64,000 bases of DNA, taken from Larimichthys crocea (taxonomy: Eukaryota > Chordata > Actinopteri > Sciaenidae). The stretch lies in assembly GCF_000972845.2 (NCBI RefSeq), contig NC_040028.1:9618038-9682037 (forward strand). The letters run 5' to 3'. Position 1 is the stretch's first letter. Every line of letters begins with the position of its first letter. Under the pieces are notes generated by a model that saw only the letters and a program-made list of their open reading frames with translations, did no database searches and was not told the DNA's origin. The position numbers and the translations under genes were made by a program. This document shows positions 11,373 to 23,090 of the stretch, piece after piece.

Positions 11373-14327
11373 TCCTTGTCCTACCTTGCTGTCCAGTTTT
11401 TTCATAGTGACCAGGTCCAGGGATTTGAGTGAATGTCCTGAGGGGGAGATGAAGTAAAGGCAGGCGTGGACTCGCGAGTCATGGTAGTTGTGAAGAGAGC
11501 GCTTGATTTTTAGCTCCTCCTGGAGATAACTCTCAAACTGCCTGTCAATGTAGTCCACCACCGGCTGATAGCTACAGAACAGACGTGTGAGTTTTAGGAA
11601 TGATAAACACAGGTTGTTTCACAAAGACCACACATTTAAAACAGGAACATTCACTCTCTTGAACACTTCGGGCCTGTTAGTTCTCTTTACTGTCAAGAAC
11701 ACACACACTCTGCTTCTCTCACCTCTCTTGTTTGTTCATTTGGTCTCCAAAGCCCACGGTGTTGACCACAGTGAGGCGTAGTCTGACGTTACTCTCCTGT
11801 AAGTCATAGGTTTGAGCCCGCAGCTTCACCTGAGGCTCAAAGTGGGATGACTCAAAGTTCTCAAAGTTGGTATTAAACAAAGTGTCCATGAGGGTAGACT
11901 TGCCGATACCGGTTTCACCTGGAGAGAATTTTCAGTTATTCAAGTTTAATCAAATGACGTAGTGTAAGCATCAAGGACTGGCACTCGAACACAAAAACAA
12001 ACTGCTTTAATTGTTAGATTCCTGTAACCTAATTTCCTAAGGGAAGGATGACTCACTGTGTGTGCATGTAATACCACTTAAGTGGAGAAATTGTTTTAGT
12101 AGGAGCATCCTGTGTGTGTCTTTCTGTGTAGATTTTGTACGCATGTGTATGCCAACTTACCAATGCAGAGAATATTGAAGCAGAAGCCCTGGCAGATGGA
12201 TTTGTTGACAAGCTGATCCGGGAGGCTGTCAAAGCCCACATGGCCAGCCAGGGACAGAGGCCGGACTCCTTGATCCTGGAGGAAGAAATCACACACTCGG
12301 ATTAAGGAAAAAATATGTCACGGGGATGTGGGATTGTTTCAGCAGCAGAAGTAAAAGTATCAACTTTTATTTTCACTTCCCTCCAACTTCATATGTTAAA
12401 ACTGTGTTGCTATGTGATGAACAGAAATATGTTAACCAATCCAGACCATACTATATAGAGATTAGATTAGATATGCTTTATTCATCCCACCACGGGGAAA
12501 TTTCCTTGTTACAGCAGCAAAGGAAAGCATAGCATAAACTACAGAATTAGAACAAAGTAGAAAACACAATAAACAGACAGAAATATCTATAACCTACACA
12601 AGAAACACGAAAAACAATCAACCTTCAAAACAGACAAGTACTGAGGAGATAAATTCTATGTTTTGTTTATCAATTAAGAAAAGTCCTGGGTAATTTATGT
12701 ATTGATGAAATCACACAATACCCTCTGAATACATTACCCTTTTTAGCATGCGCTCCTTCATTTGTTGGCATTAAAGCAGCTTTGTGATTTGAGTATTACA
12801 TTTGCAAGTGACTCTTGGCAACAAAAAACATGCTCTATAAAAAAGGTATAAGTCAGTATCTCGGCCAATAAAACAGAAACATAAAATCATAATAGTAGAT
12901 TTCTTTCATTGTTATTGCTACAAAAATCGTATCTAACCAAATGGACAATACTATGATGGAAATGTGATATAATATGCGTACATTAGATACTCAGAGGCAT
13001 ACATGTAAACATAGATGTATAGTTTTACTTAATTTGTTTGTCTGATTGTTTTATGATTTGAAGGTTCTTATTCACACATACACAAGGTGGGGGTGAAAAA
13101 AAAAAAGTGTGATGATTGGGAAAGTAACTGTTAAATGTAATCATTGTTTGACACAATAAAGTATTTTAAAAAAAAACGTATCTAACTATAGATATACACA
13201 TACACACGCACAGTATATGTTAATCTTCCTGTGCTCTCTCGTCCTCCTCTGACCTTTCGGTCAATCCACACTAACATTAGTCAGCTAGAGGAGTAACACT
13301 GACCTAGTTATGATGTGGTGCAATTTGCTGATCCTCATAACAACTTTTAATAAACGGTGTTATCTATGTGCAGGGTTCCCACACCTTTTTCATGAACAAA
13401 TTCAAGCACTTTTCAAGCACCTTCAAGCACCAGTTTTTCCATTTTTCCAGCACCTTTAAATAGGTAGCCTACTAGTTGTGTTTGACATTATGGTCATGGG
13501 AAGCGCAGCGGTGCCACTGTATGGCATAATAATATGGGTCTAATTAGCATTATTTCATATGGTGGTAGATTGACTGTTTTGATTTTTAACTAATTGTGAA
13601 TTGGCTTGTATTCTCAGCTTGTGAGCGGTGTATTGTGTAACTACCATAGCGCAATAACAGTGACAAATAGACATCACACAAATTTCAAGCATTTTCAAGC
13701 ACTTCACAAAAAAATTCAAGCATTTTCACAACCTTGAAAACACTGAATTGAAATTCAAGCACTTTCAAGGAATTCAAGCACCCGTGGGAACCCTGTATGT
13801 GATGAGTTTCGTGTATCTTTTTGGTCAGACGTGTTGGTTGGTAGTAGCCAACATTCAGATTTCATTTAAAGAAATGTAGGGATTTAGTGGCGCTTATTAA
13901 ACTACATCACTAGCACTACCTGAATAACTCAGCAGTAAAACGTGGACTACAACTTTTATCGGCGTTGTCCCGGTAACTCGTTTAAAACACGCAGCTATTG
14001 TCACAAACTTTTGACTCTTCAACGGCTAACTTAGCCTAACGTTAGCCAGCAAGCGAACACTGCTGTGGGAGTTAGAAAGCCCCTCACTTGATGTTAATGT
14101 ATTTAACATTTCGTCGATGTGTTTTTGTGACCGACACTGTGTGTAAGTTAGGTTTGAGCTTCCTTTTTTAAAGTAACTTGAGAGACACAGTAGTAGTCAT
14201 CGGGCTAGCGGTAGCTAACTTAGAGGTAGCCAACGGACACTCCCTGCTCAACTGTCAAGACTTTGATTTGTCAACCACAAAGAAGGGAAATACCAACCGG
14301 CTGCCGAGCAACATCCGAAGAAGCCAT
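6835..14327 (-). CDS. sept10: Septin-10 (SEPT6-group septin), 9 coding exons plus alternative last exon
   Basis: Exons in transcript order: 14327-14298, 12275-12161, 11918-11723, 11571-11385, 9278-9117, 8735-8639, 8386-8218, 8120-7988, then 7613-7431 (stop) or 7613-7435 joined to 6850-6835. All phases match and all introns are GT/AG. The product is 423 aa (KDRKK end) or 427 aa (KDRKNSGFM end). The P-loop GETGIGKST is at residues 49-57, the DxxG position reads NTVG, AKAD is at 184-187, and [10 protein letters not shown] near 253-262 lies in the septin unique element. A charged coiled coil runs from about 320 to 400. Septins form hetero-oligomeric filaments at membranes and on actin and microtubules; SEPT6-group members bind GTP with little hydrolysis. 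I chose septin-10 over 6, 8 and 11 from memory because of [45 protein letters not shown] and GPE.KPVS. The neighbour sowahc agrees. Confidence 0.88.
7788..7820. repeat. Short interstitial telomeric repeat (CCCTAA)n
   Basis: Five to six CCCTAA units with one variant (CACTAA), inside intron 8 of sept10. This is the vertebrate telomere hexamer, written as the C-rich strand on the plus strand. Confidence 0.85.
8131..8152. repeat. (CA)n tract at the acceptor of sept10 exon 8
   Basis: On the transcribed minus strand it reads as a UG run ending about 10 nt upstream of the exon 8 acceptor (CACATGCAG|C at 8121). Confidence 0.85.
9279..11384 (-). other. sept10: sept10 intron 4 (2.1 kb)
   Basis: Contains a (CA)n run at about 9886-9916, A/T-rich filler, and near 10985-11050 a short segment with GGACCAATATCAGCC that resembles a dispersed repeat I cannot name. 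The 84-bp (CA)42 array sits at the exon 4 end. No exon or RNA gene is seen. Confidence 0.6.
11287..11370. repeat. Long (CA)42 microsatellite next to the sept10 exon 4 donor
   Basis: 84 bp of uninterrupted CA. In the sept10 transcript it is (UG)42 starting 14 nt after the exon 4 5' splice site at 11384. Confidence 0.95.
12461..12620 (-). repeat. LINE 3'-tail fragment, minus orientation
   Basis: Read on the minus strand it ends GGGATGAATAAAGCATATCT after a run like GCTGCTGTAACAAGG. This resembles the conserved 3' end of fish LINEs (aatttcccc...gatcaataaagtatctatc). It lies in intron 1 of sept10. The 5' limit is uncertain. Confidence 0.5.
13371..13795. mobile_element. Non-autonomous DNA transposon (MITE-like, 425 bp)
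   Basis: Begins CAGGGTTCCCACACC and ends in the inverted match GTGGGAACCCTG. It is flanked by the direct repeat TATGTG (13365-13370 and 13796-13801). Both subterminal regions are packed with copies of TTCAAGCA, an arrangement typical of transposase-binding arrays. There is no transposase frame. The CAGGG ends suggest an hAT-type element, but the visible target duplication is 6 bp rather than the usual 8, so the superfamily is open. It lies in intron 1 of sept10. Confidence 0.75.
14298..14327 (-). CDS. sept10: sept10 coding exon 1 (10 codons, start Met)
   Basis: Encodes [10 protein letters not shown] and joins in phase 0 to [16 protein letters not shown] at 12275. This aligns without gaps to the SEPT6 start (MAATDIARQV, then GEGC...LAGHVGFD), and the first nine residues resemble human septin-10 (MASSEVARH). 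The donor reads CCG|GTTGGT, a weak 5' splice site. No other minus-strand ATG in the 2 kb upstream of exon 2 gives a septin-like start. Confidence 0.75.
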
Positions 14328-15315
14328 AGTTTTAGCCAGAAGTTAATACCGCAGGTAAATTTGGAAATAATAAAACAAAACTGACTTAAAACCAACTTCT
14401 TCTTTTTTTTTTTAGTACATTGACCGGGACCGCCTCACTGCGTCTACCGTCGACAACCGGACAGACGAGACTACTAAAAAACCAGAAAGGAATGAGGTGA
14501 AGTCTGTAGTTCGTTGATGTGTTTTAAAGCTAAAATACTTTAAATCAGCACATAGTATCGGGGACTTCAAACATCCGGCATTACCGAGGAATAAAATCAA
14601 CAACATTTGTAAGAAAGTGTAGCCAAACAATGTTGATTTACTGAAGTACCAACAATCACCCCCCCTTCTTTCTATAATGGTACAGCGCAAATTAATTTGC
14701 CCAGGAGCTTCCATGATATGTTTGCGACTGTGAGAAAATCGGCCATTTGAGTACAATAAACGTCAAACAGCGTTTCTGTTGTGAAGTTATGAAGGTTTCA
14801 GATGGGAATGTATAAAGTACAATAATTGTGCCATTATTTTGAAAAGTACACGTCAACTAGTTAGTTAAATAGCTAGTTAAATAGACTATCGGCAGACGTT
14901 AGTTAGCTGTTGCAGACCTGAATCAGTTAATCATCTAATACAGGACCGAAATATATTTTCACTACTCCTTCCTCATGCCACACTAACTACATTCTTCAAA
15001 ATAAATAAATGAATAAATAAATCACTGCTTTTTACTACGCGGTCTGTTTTTGCTCGTAATTGGATGCTTGCGTTTACGAGGAGCACATGAACGCAGCATG
15101 ATTTCTGCAGCGGTGAGCCGTTCACTGTCAACTACGTGCGACCCCTATCTGCCAGAGCCCGACACTCCCCACGGAGGAGAGGAAGATGCTGTCACCGACC
15201 TCAGTGAATGACAGCAGCGTGAACATGGAGTCGTTTTCAAACGTCCTTGTGTAAAACTTATCTGAGCCGTCTTTGCGCTCTGTTTTTTTTTTTGGAGGGG
15301 TGGGGGGCTTTCAGG
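14328..15315. promoter_or_regulatory. Bidirectional promoter interval between sept10 and sowahc
   Basis: The start codons of sept10 (minus, 14327) and sowahc (plus, 15316) face away from each other across 988 bp. CpG dinucleotides are more frequent toward 15060-15240 than in flanking DNA. I see no convincing TATA box. Both 5' UTRs and transcription starts must lie here, unless further non-coding exons exist outside it. Confidence 0.55.
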
Positions 15316-18300
15316 ATGATGATGGCGTCCCAATGCACGGAGAAAGCCGTGCAGGAGTTTCTGATGGAGAGAGGAGGGAGGGTCCAACGAATGGAGCTGA
15401 TCGATCATTTCCTATCAGTCTGGGGCCAAAATGACCAGTCGAAGGAAGACGTCGATCGTGAGCTGCTGACACGCATGGTGGATAACGTGGGTGTGGTGAA
15501 GGTGGAGGACGGCGTGAAATTTGTGTGTTTGCATGCTGGAGGCAGCGCGGAGTCGGTGATGCGTGCGGACACAGACGGCCACGATCACGCGGAGTGCAAT
15601 GGTAATATCCAGGAGACGGTGGACGACAACAACTATGTCAATGGCAACCCTGACAACGGAGCCCAAACAGGTGAGAGACACGCGCTTAGTGTTGGTTTTA
15701 TTCTGTGTGTTCATATTTTTCACACGTGTGTACATTTCCACATGTTTTATCTAACATGTGTATATCAGTAACATCATGTGTATTTATTTTTCTTATGCTC
15801 AGATTGTTTTGTCTCGCACTGGCTCTCTAAACAACATTAACAAAGGCCATATCTGGCCATTGTTCATAAAGGCCAATATATATCAATACCTACTAAATCC
15901 AATGATCAATACCTTTTGATTTTAACCTCTTTCTTGCCAGAAATCACAAAAAAAAACAATAATTCTAGATAATAATACAATAAAGGAGATTAACCTGGTG
16001 CACACCTGTGTTGATTACAATGATTAGGCTGCTTTGGAGTCAGTTCAGGTAACATTGTGCCTTAGACAGCTCCTGGAAGACAGTGACAAAGAAATAAAAT
16101 ATTTCCAATGGCTCCACAGGAGAATCCAGCACACCGCCTGCTAGCCTGGACAACAACAAACAGTCAAACGCCAATGAGCAACCTACAGCCCCCTCCCAGA
16201 ATAATAAGACCAACACAGCGGCTCCTACCTCTGGTGGAGGAGGGGAGGTGAAGCTGAGAGAGAGGAGGAGGCGGGAGTCCGCCCCGGTGATTGGGGTGCC
16301 AGATCTGGATCAGGTTCACCATGCAGGGTCCCACAATCAGCAGGTGAGAGGAGCTCGCAGGGTGTCCAAAGGGTCCCAGCGGGCCATGCTGATCAGCTGC
16401 TTATCTGAGGACAGCGCCTTGGAAGGGTTGGACCCTGTCGGAGATATCAACACACCCAAGGGAAGTCGCAGGAACTTCATAGAGCTGATGATGAGTAGTT
16501 CTCCTCAGGTAGGACACTGTGTTTTCCTGGCATGAAAAAGCTTTCATGTAGATTATTATTTATACTATTATTTTATTTGTATGCCAGCTTTGCAAAGCTC
16601 TCTCTCTCATAGCAGTTTACACAAGTGAGTAACAATCTTAGAGGCATGCAAGAAAGCCTGTTTTTAAAACTGGCCTGTGATCATTGATCGAGAAATAAAA
16701 AATGCTGCTGCACTGCTTTCAATTGTTTCAAACTTCCAACTGTGCCATACTTTGGGCCACACCTAAAGCAGCGATGTCAAAGCCTGTGCTTCACCTTTTT
16801 GGGTGTGCTCCAAAACCTGAATGGCACCCAGGTGTACGTGGATGAAAGTTAGCAGGTTGATCTGCCTCTGTGAATTTTTGCAGCATGGCCAAGAGTGCAG
16901 CTTCTAACAGCTGACTCCATATCTGTCTTATGTAACAGAGATTTGACGCAGCGATGTAATCCAGCTTGGTTGATCCCTGATGATGATGCTGATGATGATG
17001 ACCTCTTTTTGGTGATCATCACAAGGCAACAACCAGCAAAACTAGTCATTTCAAAACTGATTTGTTTTCTGTCAAATACATTTTTATACAATTAACTTCA
17101 GTTTGATTCTTTATTGTGATGGACAGCGGTGCTCAGTGACCTGATATCTGGCCTATTTGTGTCCAGCCACTTCCACAATACATAAATACAGACAATAAAG
17201 TCTGCATGTGGTTCTTGAGGTCTTCAAGAGGAATTATTTTAGCAGGGTGTTGGTGAAAATCTTGGCTAAAAGCCACCTTTAGGTGACCATAAAGCGTTCT
17301 GCAGTTGTGCAAACTTGTACTGTAAATGATGTATCCTCTGCATATCTTTCATTCATGCATTCTTTGCAGGTTCGGAGGTCTCTGATCAACCGTGGCTCCC
17401 GCCTCCGGGACTCAGTGAGGAGCGATGGAGATTCGACATCCCTCCTCTCCTCAAACACTGATGAGGACTGTGCCTCAGTGACGCTGGACCCACTGGAACA
17501 CGAGTGGATGCTGTGTGCCTCAGATGGCCTGTGGGAAAGCCTGCAACCCCTGCTCGCTGTGGAACCTTGCCTAGTGGCCAAGAGAGACTTTGTGACCGGC
17601 TTTACCTGCCTCCACTGGGCAGCTAAGCAGGGCAAAGCTGAGCTGCTCTCCCAGCTGCTGGCCTTCGCCAAGGAGAACGCTATACCTGTGAATGTAAATG
17701 TGAGATCAAGTGCTGGATACACACCGCTGCACCTGGCAGCCATGCATGGGCACACACAGGTGGGTTGCGTGGTGGGGGTAATGTGGTGTCGTGTGTTACA
17801 CCTGCTCACTGAAGCAGCTCTGTTTGCTCCATCTAGAATAGAAAGTTCCTCTTATTAACAGAGGGAATGATTTAGACAAGTAATGAACTAACTTACTTTG
17901 TATCAAGTGCAAACCTTTTTTGTTTAGTCATAACTTCTCTCTGCAGAGAGAGAAGAGAATTTGCTCCAGAAATGGGATGTTTTGCAATTTGTGTCTGCTG
18001 CATGCTTTTGGTTCCAGAACAGGATGGCAACATCTACACAAAAATGTCCAAAAGTAGGCCAGTAAGGAGGGGCAAAATGAGCATGCTGTGATTTGGTCAT
18101 AGGAGAGAAACTTTTTTTCTCTTCCTCTCATTTACTTTAAAAGTGAAAATGTAGGCCTTTTAAACTGAGTGTGAATCAAAGAAATGCTACCATAGATCTT
18201 CAAGTCTTCCAGGATGGTAAATGAATGAAATTTTAGTATAAAGACAACAAGGAAAAACCTTAATTTGGCTTATCATATGACATTTAAAAATATAAAAATA

Positions 18301-18993
18301 ATTTATTTGGACAGAGGCAGTGCTTACTGATCAACACAGTGAGTCAGTCAGTGTTAGTCTTAAAGACTTAATTGTCATCTGTTATCCCTGTCCAGAAAAT
18401 AAAAAGGCATCCTAAAAATAGAATAAATATGTACAAAACAATACATATATACAGAAATTAGTGTGTAAGATAATTTCACTCTCTGAGTTTCCCTGTACTG
18501 TATGTATTTAATGTGCTGTGGTTCACAGGTGGTTCGTGTGTTGCTGTCAGACTGGGACGCAGACCCTGAAGCTCGAGACTACAGTGGGAGACGAGCCATC
18601 CAGTACCTGTCCCCACCACTGGCCGCTGACCTGCAGGAGGAGGGAGTGGTCGTCTCACCGGGAGCTGTATCAGACAATGAAAACACTAACAGTGGCAGTG
18701 GCTGGGGGCGTGGCTGGTGGTTTCCCAGAGTCCTCCCGGGCAACCTGAACCCGCTGCGGCTCCTGAATCCACCCGCTGAGGCAGCAGAGGATGGAGTCGC
18801 AACTGGGAGGACCAAGGGGGGGATGCAGAGGAAGTCGTCCCTGAGCCGGCTCAACGCCCGGCTGCATCGAGGACGCCACAGAGCCCAGATCATCCACAGC
18901 GCCTCATTCAGGGACCCGGGGGAGGTGGGAAGAAGTGAGGAGCTCCCCAGCAGTCCTCTCCGAACTCGACCACTGTCCAACCTGTTTGGATGA
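15316..18993 (+). CDS. sowahc: Sosondowah ankyrin repeat protein (SOWAHC-like), 4 exons, 532 aa
   Basis: Exons 15316-15670, 16120-16508, 17370-17759 and 18529-18993; all introns GT/AG and all phases consistent. Three in-frame ATGs open the frame (15316, 15319, 15322); I took the first. The N-terminal SOWAH domain (residues about 8-80) includes FLMERGGRVQRMELIDHF and VGVVKVEDGVKFVCL. A low-complexity Ser/Asn/Gln linker follows. Two clear ankyrin units, TGFTCLHWAAKQGK (about 326) and AGYTPLHLAAMHGH (about 363), lead into VVRVLLSDWDADPEARDYSGRRAIQYL. The tail contains IIHSASFRDP and ends RPLSNLFG, close to the SOWAHC ending (RPKSNVFG) as I remember it. Molecular function is poorly known; ankyrin repeats imply protein binding. 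Paralogue choice rests on the tail and on adjacency to sept10. Mammalian SOWAH genes are, to my knowledge, single-exon, so three introns are notable. Confidence 0.82.
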
Positions 18994-20835
18994 CACAACT
19001 CTGAACCAGCAACGTAAACCAGTTTGACATGTTTCCAATTTACAAAGTACAGTTTACTCACCTTTATAAGCTGAACGGTCAGACATTTCTATGACCAAAT
19101 TACCCTAATATAGTGTCAAGCTGATTTTCAAGTTTTAATATCATGATTTTAAAATTCACAGATGTATGTTTGACTAAAAATCTAACTTATTTTTGTTTCT
19201 TTTGCACTTATTAAGCTTTTGTTGATCACTGAGGGCAGATACAGTTGATGTAGCATCTACCACAACAGTTCACTGAGTTAAAAATGAGCTACTGCTCTGT
19301 GATTTGATTTTTCTTTCTGTTTTTCAAGTGGATAGCAAATATTACACTAGGGGTTTTTAGGTTAATACTTTCCACTAGAACAATGTTTACACAACGGTAA
19401 AAGCAACAGGCGGGATTGTGTCAGGTTTTCAATTTCGTTTTGACTCACAGCGGTGAGGGATTTGAAAATGAGGCTTAGCTTTCGTTCCACACAGTTATCC
19501 AAAATCTTTTTCTTGTTTGCAGAGTAAAGTAATATATTCATAGAACTAATTTTTTATATTTCAACCTCCTTTAACTGGATGGTGCTGACATTTTTTTAAA
19601 TATACATTTCTGTAATGTGAATGAATCTTTTTTTTTTTTTTTTTTTAAGCAAGCAGCAGATTTTACAGATTTCTTGTATGTCCAAACAACCATGTACAGT
19701 TGTTGTTTGCACTTGTCACTTTGAAAATAGTTCGTGATTTTGGGAAGAAACTGCTCAAACTAAAACCATACCAGCTGTTAGAAGTCCCATGTCATACTTA
19801 TTAAGTTAAAATTGTACACACAATGTACAAGGGTGTTCAAATTATTACACCTTTAGATGTATAATGCACTGTACATGTATATAAACACAAATGAGACTGT
19901 CATTTTTTTCCTATACCTTTCACTTCTCATTGATGGGGGGGATATTTCCAGGCTGCCATGGCTTTAGTCAGATCCAAGTACCTTTTATAAAAACACTGAT
20001 CGGGTACTCATTATAACTGTTTCACAGGGTGGAAGCACAGGAACAACTGATGTTGTTTATGAGAGTTTTTCTGCTGACTATACCTCAAATCCTCTGAGTC
20101 TGGTTCACTCAGTGTTACATACATTGCTTCTTTGTGGTGGAGTGTAGGCTCTATGGGCCTCTAATAGCAGACTGCAGTGTTTTTTGCCACGCACAACTGA
20201 CTCATGTCAACATCTAATTCAGTAAAAAGTCTTCGGGCTAAGAACCTTCAATAGATAAACAGCGTAGCACTGGTTAGTTTGACAGTAAATATGCAAACAA
20301 ATAAACAAACTGATTCATAACTGGACCAGATTTTATACCTTGCCTATATTGGCCTCTTGTATTGGTCGAACCTTGCATGTACACAATCATTTCTTCATGA
20401 ATCATGTCTGCCTCATCTGTGGATAGAAAAGAGTCTAGACCAGAATATGCTGTATGTTTATCTGAAGAGCACATTAACTTTTTGACTGTTATGTGAATAT
20501 GTGAACCTTTTTATTATTAAGTGATTATTGGTTCAATGACACATATCAGATTTCATGAATGTTCCCTTTGTACTTTGTAGTATTTGTACTCAAATCATAG
20601 GGCTTTGTGTAATTGTAATGGTTGACTCTTTTGATGTAGAGTAAGCTTTTTTTGACGCCACTTTTTCAGATGCATGAATTGGGCGCATATAAATGCTGTG
20701 CACTGTTCATTTTTATGTCTGTAAGTCATTGTTTACTGTGAAGTTATGATGTGAATACACTGTTACTGAGCCACTCTCATCTCTATCTTCATGTCTCATC
20801 CTTGAATGTGAAATAAAGCAATAATGGTTTGCATA
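18994..20835 (+). other. sowahc: sowahc 3' UTR
   Basis: About 1.8 kb of A/T-rich sequence without coding potential, running from the stop to AATAAA at 20812-20817. Confidence 0.65.
20812..20817 (+). promoter_or_regulatory. sowahc: Poly(A) signal AATAAA of sowahc
   Basis: Canonical hexamer in the context GTGAAATAAAGCAATAATGG, the first strong plus-strand signal after the sowahc stop. Confidence 0.6.
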
Positions 20836-20930
20836 AAAGTAAAGCCAGTGTTATACTAACCGTTACAACCATCCAGAATTTGTAGGGACGAAGAGACAGT
20901 AGCACGGATCAAACACATGATGGTGAAACT

Positions 20931-20960
20931 TGTGTGTGTGTGTGTGTGTGTGTGTGTTGT

Positions 20961-21005
<45 letters not shown>
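20931..21005. repeat. (GT)n followed by (AT)n microsatellites
   Basis: A GT run (about 20931-20957) is followed after a few bases by about 20 AT units. Confidence 0.9.
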
Positions 21006-21009
<4 letters not shown>

Positions 21010-22252
21010 TACAAACATTAGTAAAACCAGATTGGACCAAAGCTCCAAAACAGGCAAAATATTTTCTTTTCCAGCCAAGCTGACACCAAGTGATTGTCCT
21101 TGTCTGGTGGTGCTGAATAATTGATGATTCGACGACCCCCTCTGCCAGCTTTGGTCCAGCATTTACAGTATATCCACAACTTCCTGTCCACAAGCTGCCT
21201 GTGTAACACTGCACCGCCCAACATATTTGCAGCCTGTCCTCAGTCTGCACCTGTTGTGTCTACTTCTATTATTACAAAGATTAAATGTCCTTACAAGATT
21301 AATACAATTCTGTGTCTGGACTGACCTTTTAGGTTTACACTTGACTAGTTTAGGTAATTTTGTTTTATTGATATAGAATGCAAAACATAAACTTTAATGC
21401 AAATTCACAATATTTTAAACTGCAGATACAAGTTTCATCAGTTTATTACACATAAGTGACAGATGGTTTTCTGTTAGGTGTGTAGTTCAGCCTCAGCATG
21501 TCACTGTGAGTAAGAGACCTAGAATGTAAAGAGTTGGGTAAGTTAAATTATATTACTAAGCCTGGGACTGGACAACTCTGACATCGTCTTGTGGCATCGA
21601 TGGCCTCAACCGCACAAAAGCAGGATTACATGTACACGGTCATTCCAGTCTTAAATGTGTTACTTGTGAAAATATAAAAGGTCAGTGAAGGGATGATTTT
21701 TTCATGGGTTGGTGGACTCTGGAGTCTTTTGCCTTAGGCTAGATGACTGCTGATCAGGACAGAGTAGAGCGGCTGTCTGACTGTAGCTACTGACCTACAT
21801 ACAAAGTGAAGGGTGTAATGCCCATTATGTAAATTCCTCTGCCATCTTTTCAGGGAAACTGTGCCAACTTTTTTGCCTGGGGCCTCCGCTGTTGGACTAA
21901 TCCATGTCCAATCTATCCCCATCTCTCTCCCCAAACAGTTACCACAGTGATGATGACATTCATACAATGCCCAACAGTGCCAAATAGCTATCAAACTTGT
22001 AACGAATGTGTAGTGTCAGCCGGATGTTCTATTGTCTCCTGGCATATATCGCTTGTAAAGAGAGCCTCCCTTAGTGGTTTTCATGTTTAATTGGTTTACA
22101 ACACTCAATCAAAGCAGATCTATAGTGACCTTTTTGGAGCTAATCACAGATAAGACCATGTAATGTCAAAGTGAAGCCAGATTTCTAAAAAGTGATCTAA
22201 ATGAATTATAAATATAAAATGCTTGACTAAACACAGGTGATCTCCATTTAGC
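21006..22252. other. Intergenic, no gene seen
   Basis: Plain A/T-rich DNA downstream of sowahc. No frame on either strand has a start, splice signals or recognisable protein similarity. No repeat family is recognised with confidence. Confidence 0.5.
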
Positions 22253-23090
22253 CAATAATGTGACTCTAAACCAGGGTGGAAGAAGTAGCAGATCTTAAGT
22301 AAAAATACAAAAGTATAAACATAAAATATACTTAAAAGCACTAAAAGTAAATCATACATTTTATATATAGATTAGAATTAGTGACGCCTTAATGTGTAAA
22401 CATCATTTTAATGTTGCAGCTGGTAAAAGTAGGGCTTATTTTAACTACTTTAAAAGTTATGATAGTCTGATTGATTGATCCCACACCTGGGAAATTCACT
22501 TCTTACAGTAACACAACACAACACAAGACAACACAAAAAGAATGATAGATAGAAAAATTAAGAGACATAATAAGAATACAAAATAAGACTTATATACACT
22601 ATATACACCTTTCACATATGTAGATATGTTTAAATGATAATTTTGCAGAAATAACTGCACAGTTTATTATATGCAATCAAATAAATGTAGTAAAAAAATA
22701 CAATATTTGCCTCCAAAATGGACCGATATGGCTAGGATAGAAGAGGTTCTTCCCATCAGACTATTAAACAAAATAAAACAATCTGCACATTGCCCATAAT
22801 GTATATCCATCTATATCCATCTATCCATTGTTCTGTTTTTTGTGTCAAATCGTACTGCACTCTATGCATGTTGTAATGTGTGTGCAATTTGAACTTGAAC
22901 AGTGGAGTATACTTAAAAATAAAAATACTCAAGCAAAGTACAAGTACCTCAGACCTGTACAGCACTTTAGTAAATGTACTAAGTTGAACTTAGTGAGTTG
23001 AATTCATAATCTTTAGGTGACTTTCTGCCATACTCTTACACACACTGTGCATATCTTACATTACATTACACCTGTAATTTTATTTGTTTA

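Noticed and set aside
11283..11561. Frames rich in Val-Cys or His-Thr repeats, here and at other CA/GT arrays
   Set aside because: They are translations of dinucleotide microsatellites.
7431..12275. Naming the septin gene sept8, sept6 or sept11
   Set aside because: Several diagnostic segments ([32 protein letters not shown]) fit septin-10 better, and the neighbour fits SOWAHC rather than SOWAHA.
14178..14516. Plus-strand frame with an apparent donor (CGCAG|GTAAAT), a pyrimidine-AG acceptor before 14417 and a further open stretch
   Set aside because: The frame has no ATG, gives no recognisable protein, and lies antisense to the sept10 first exon, which fits the SEPT6-group start without gaps.
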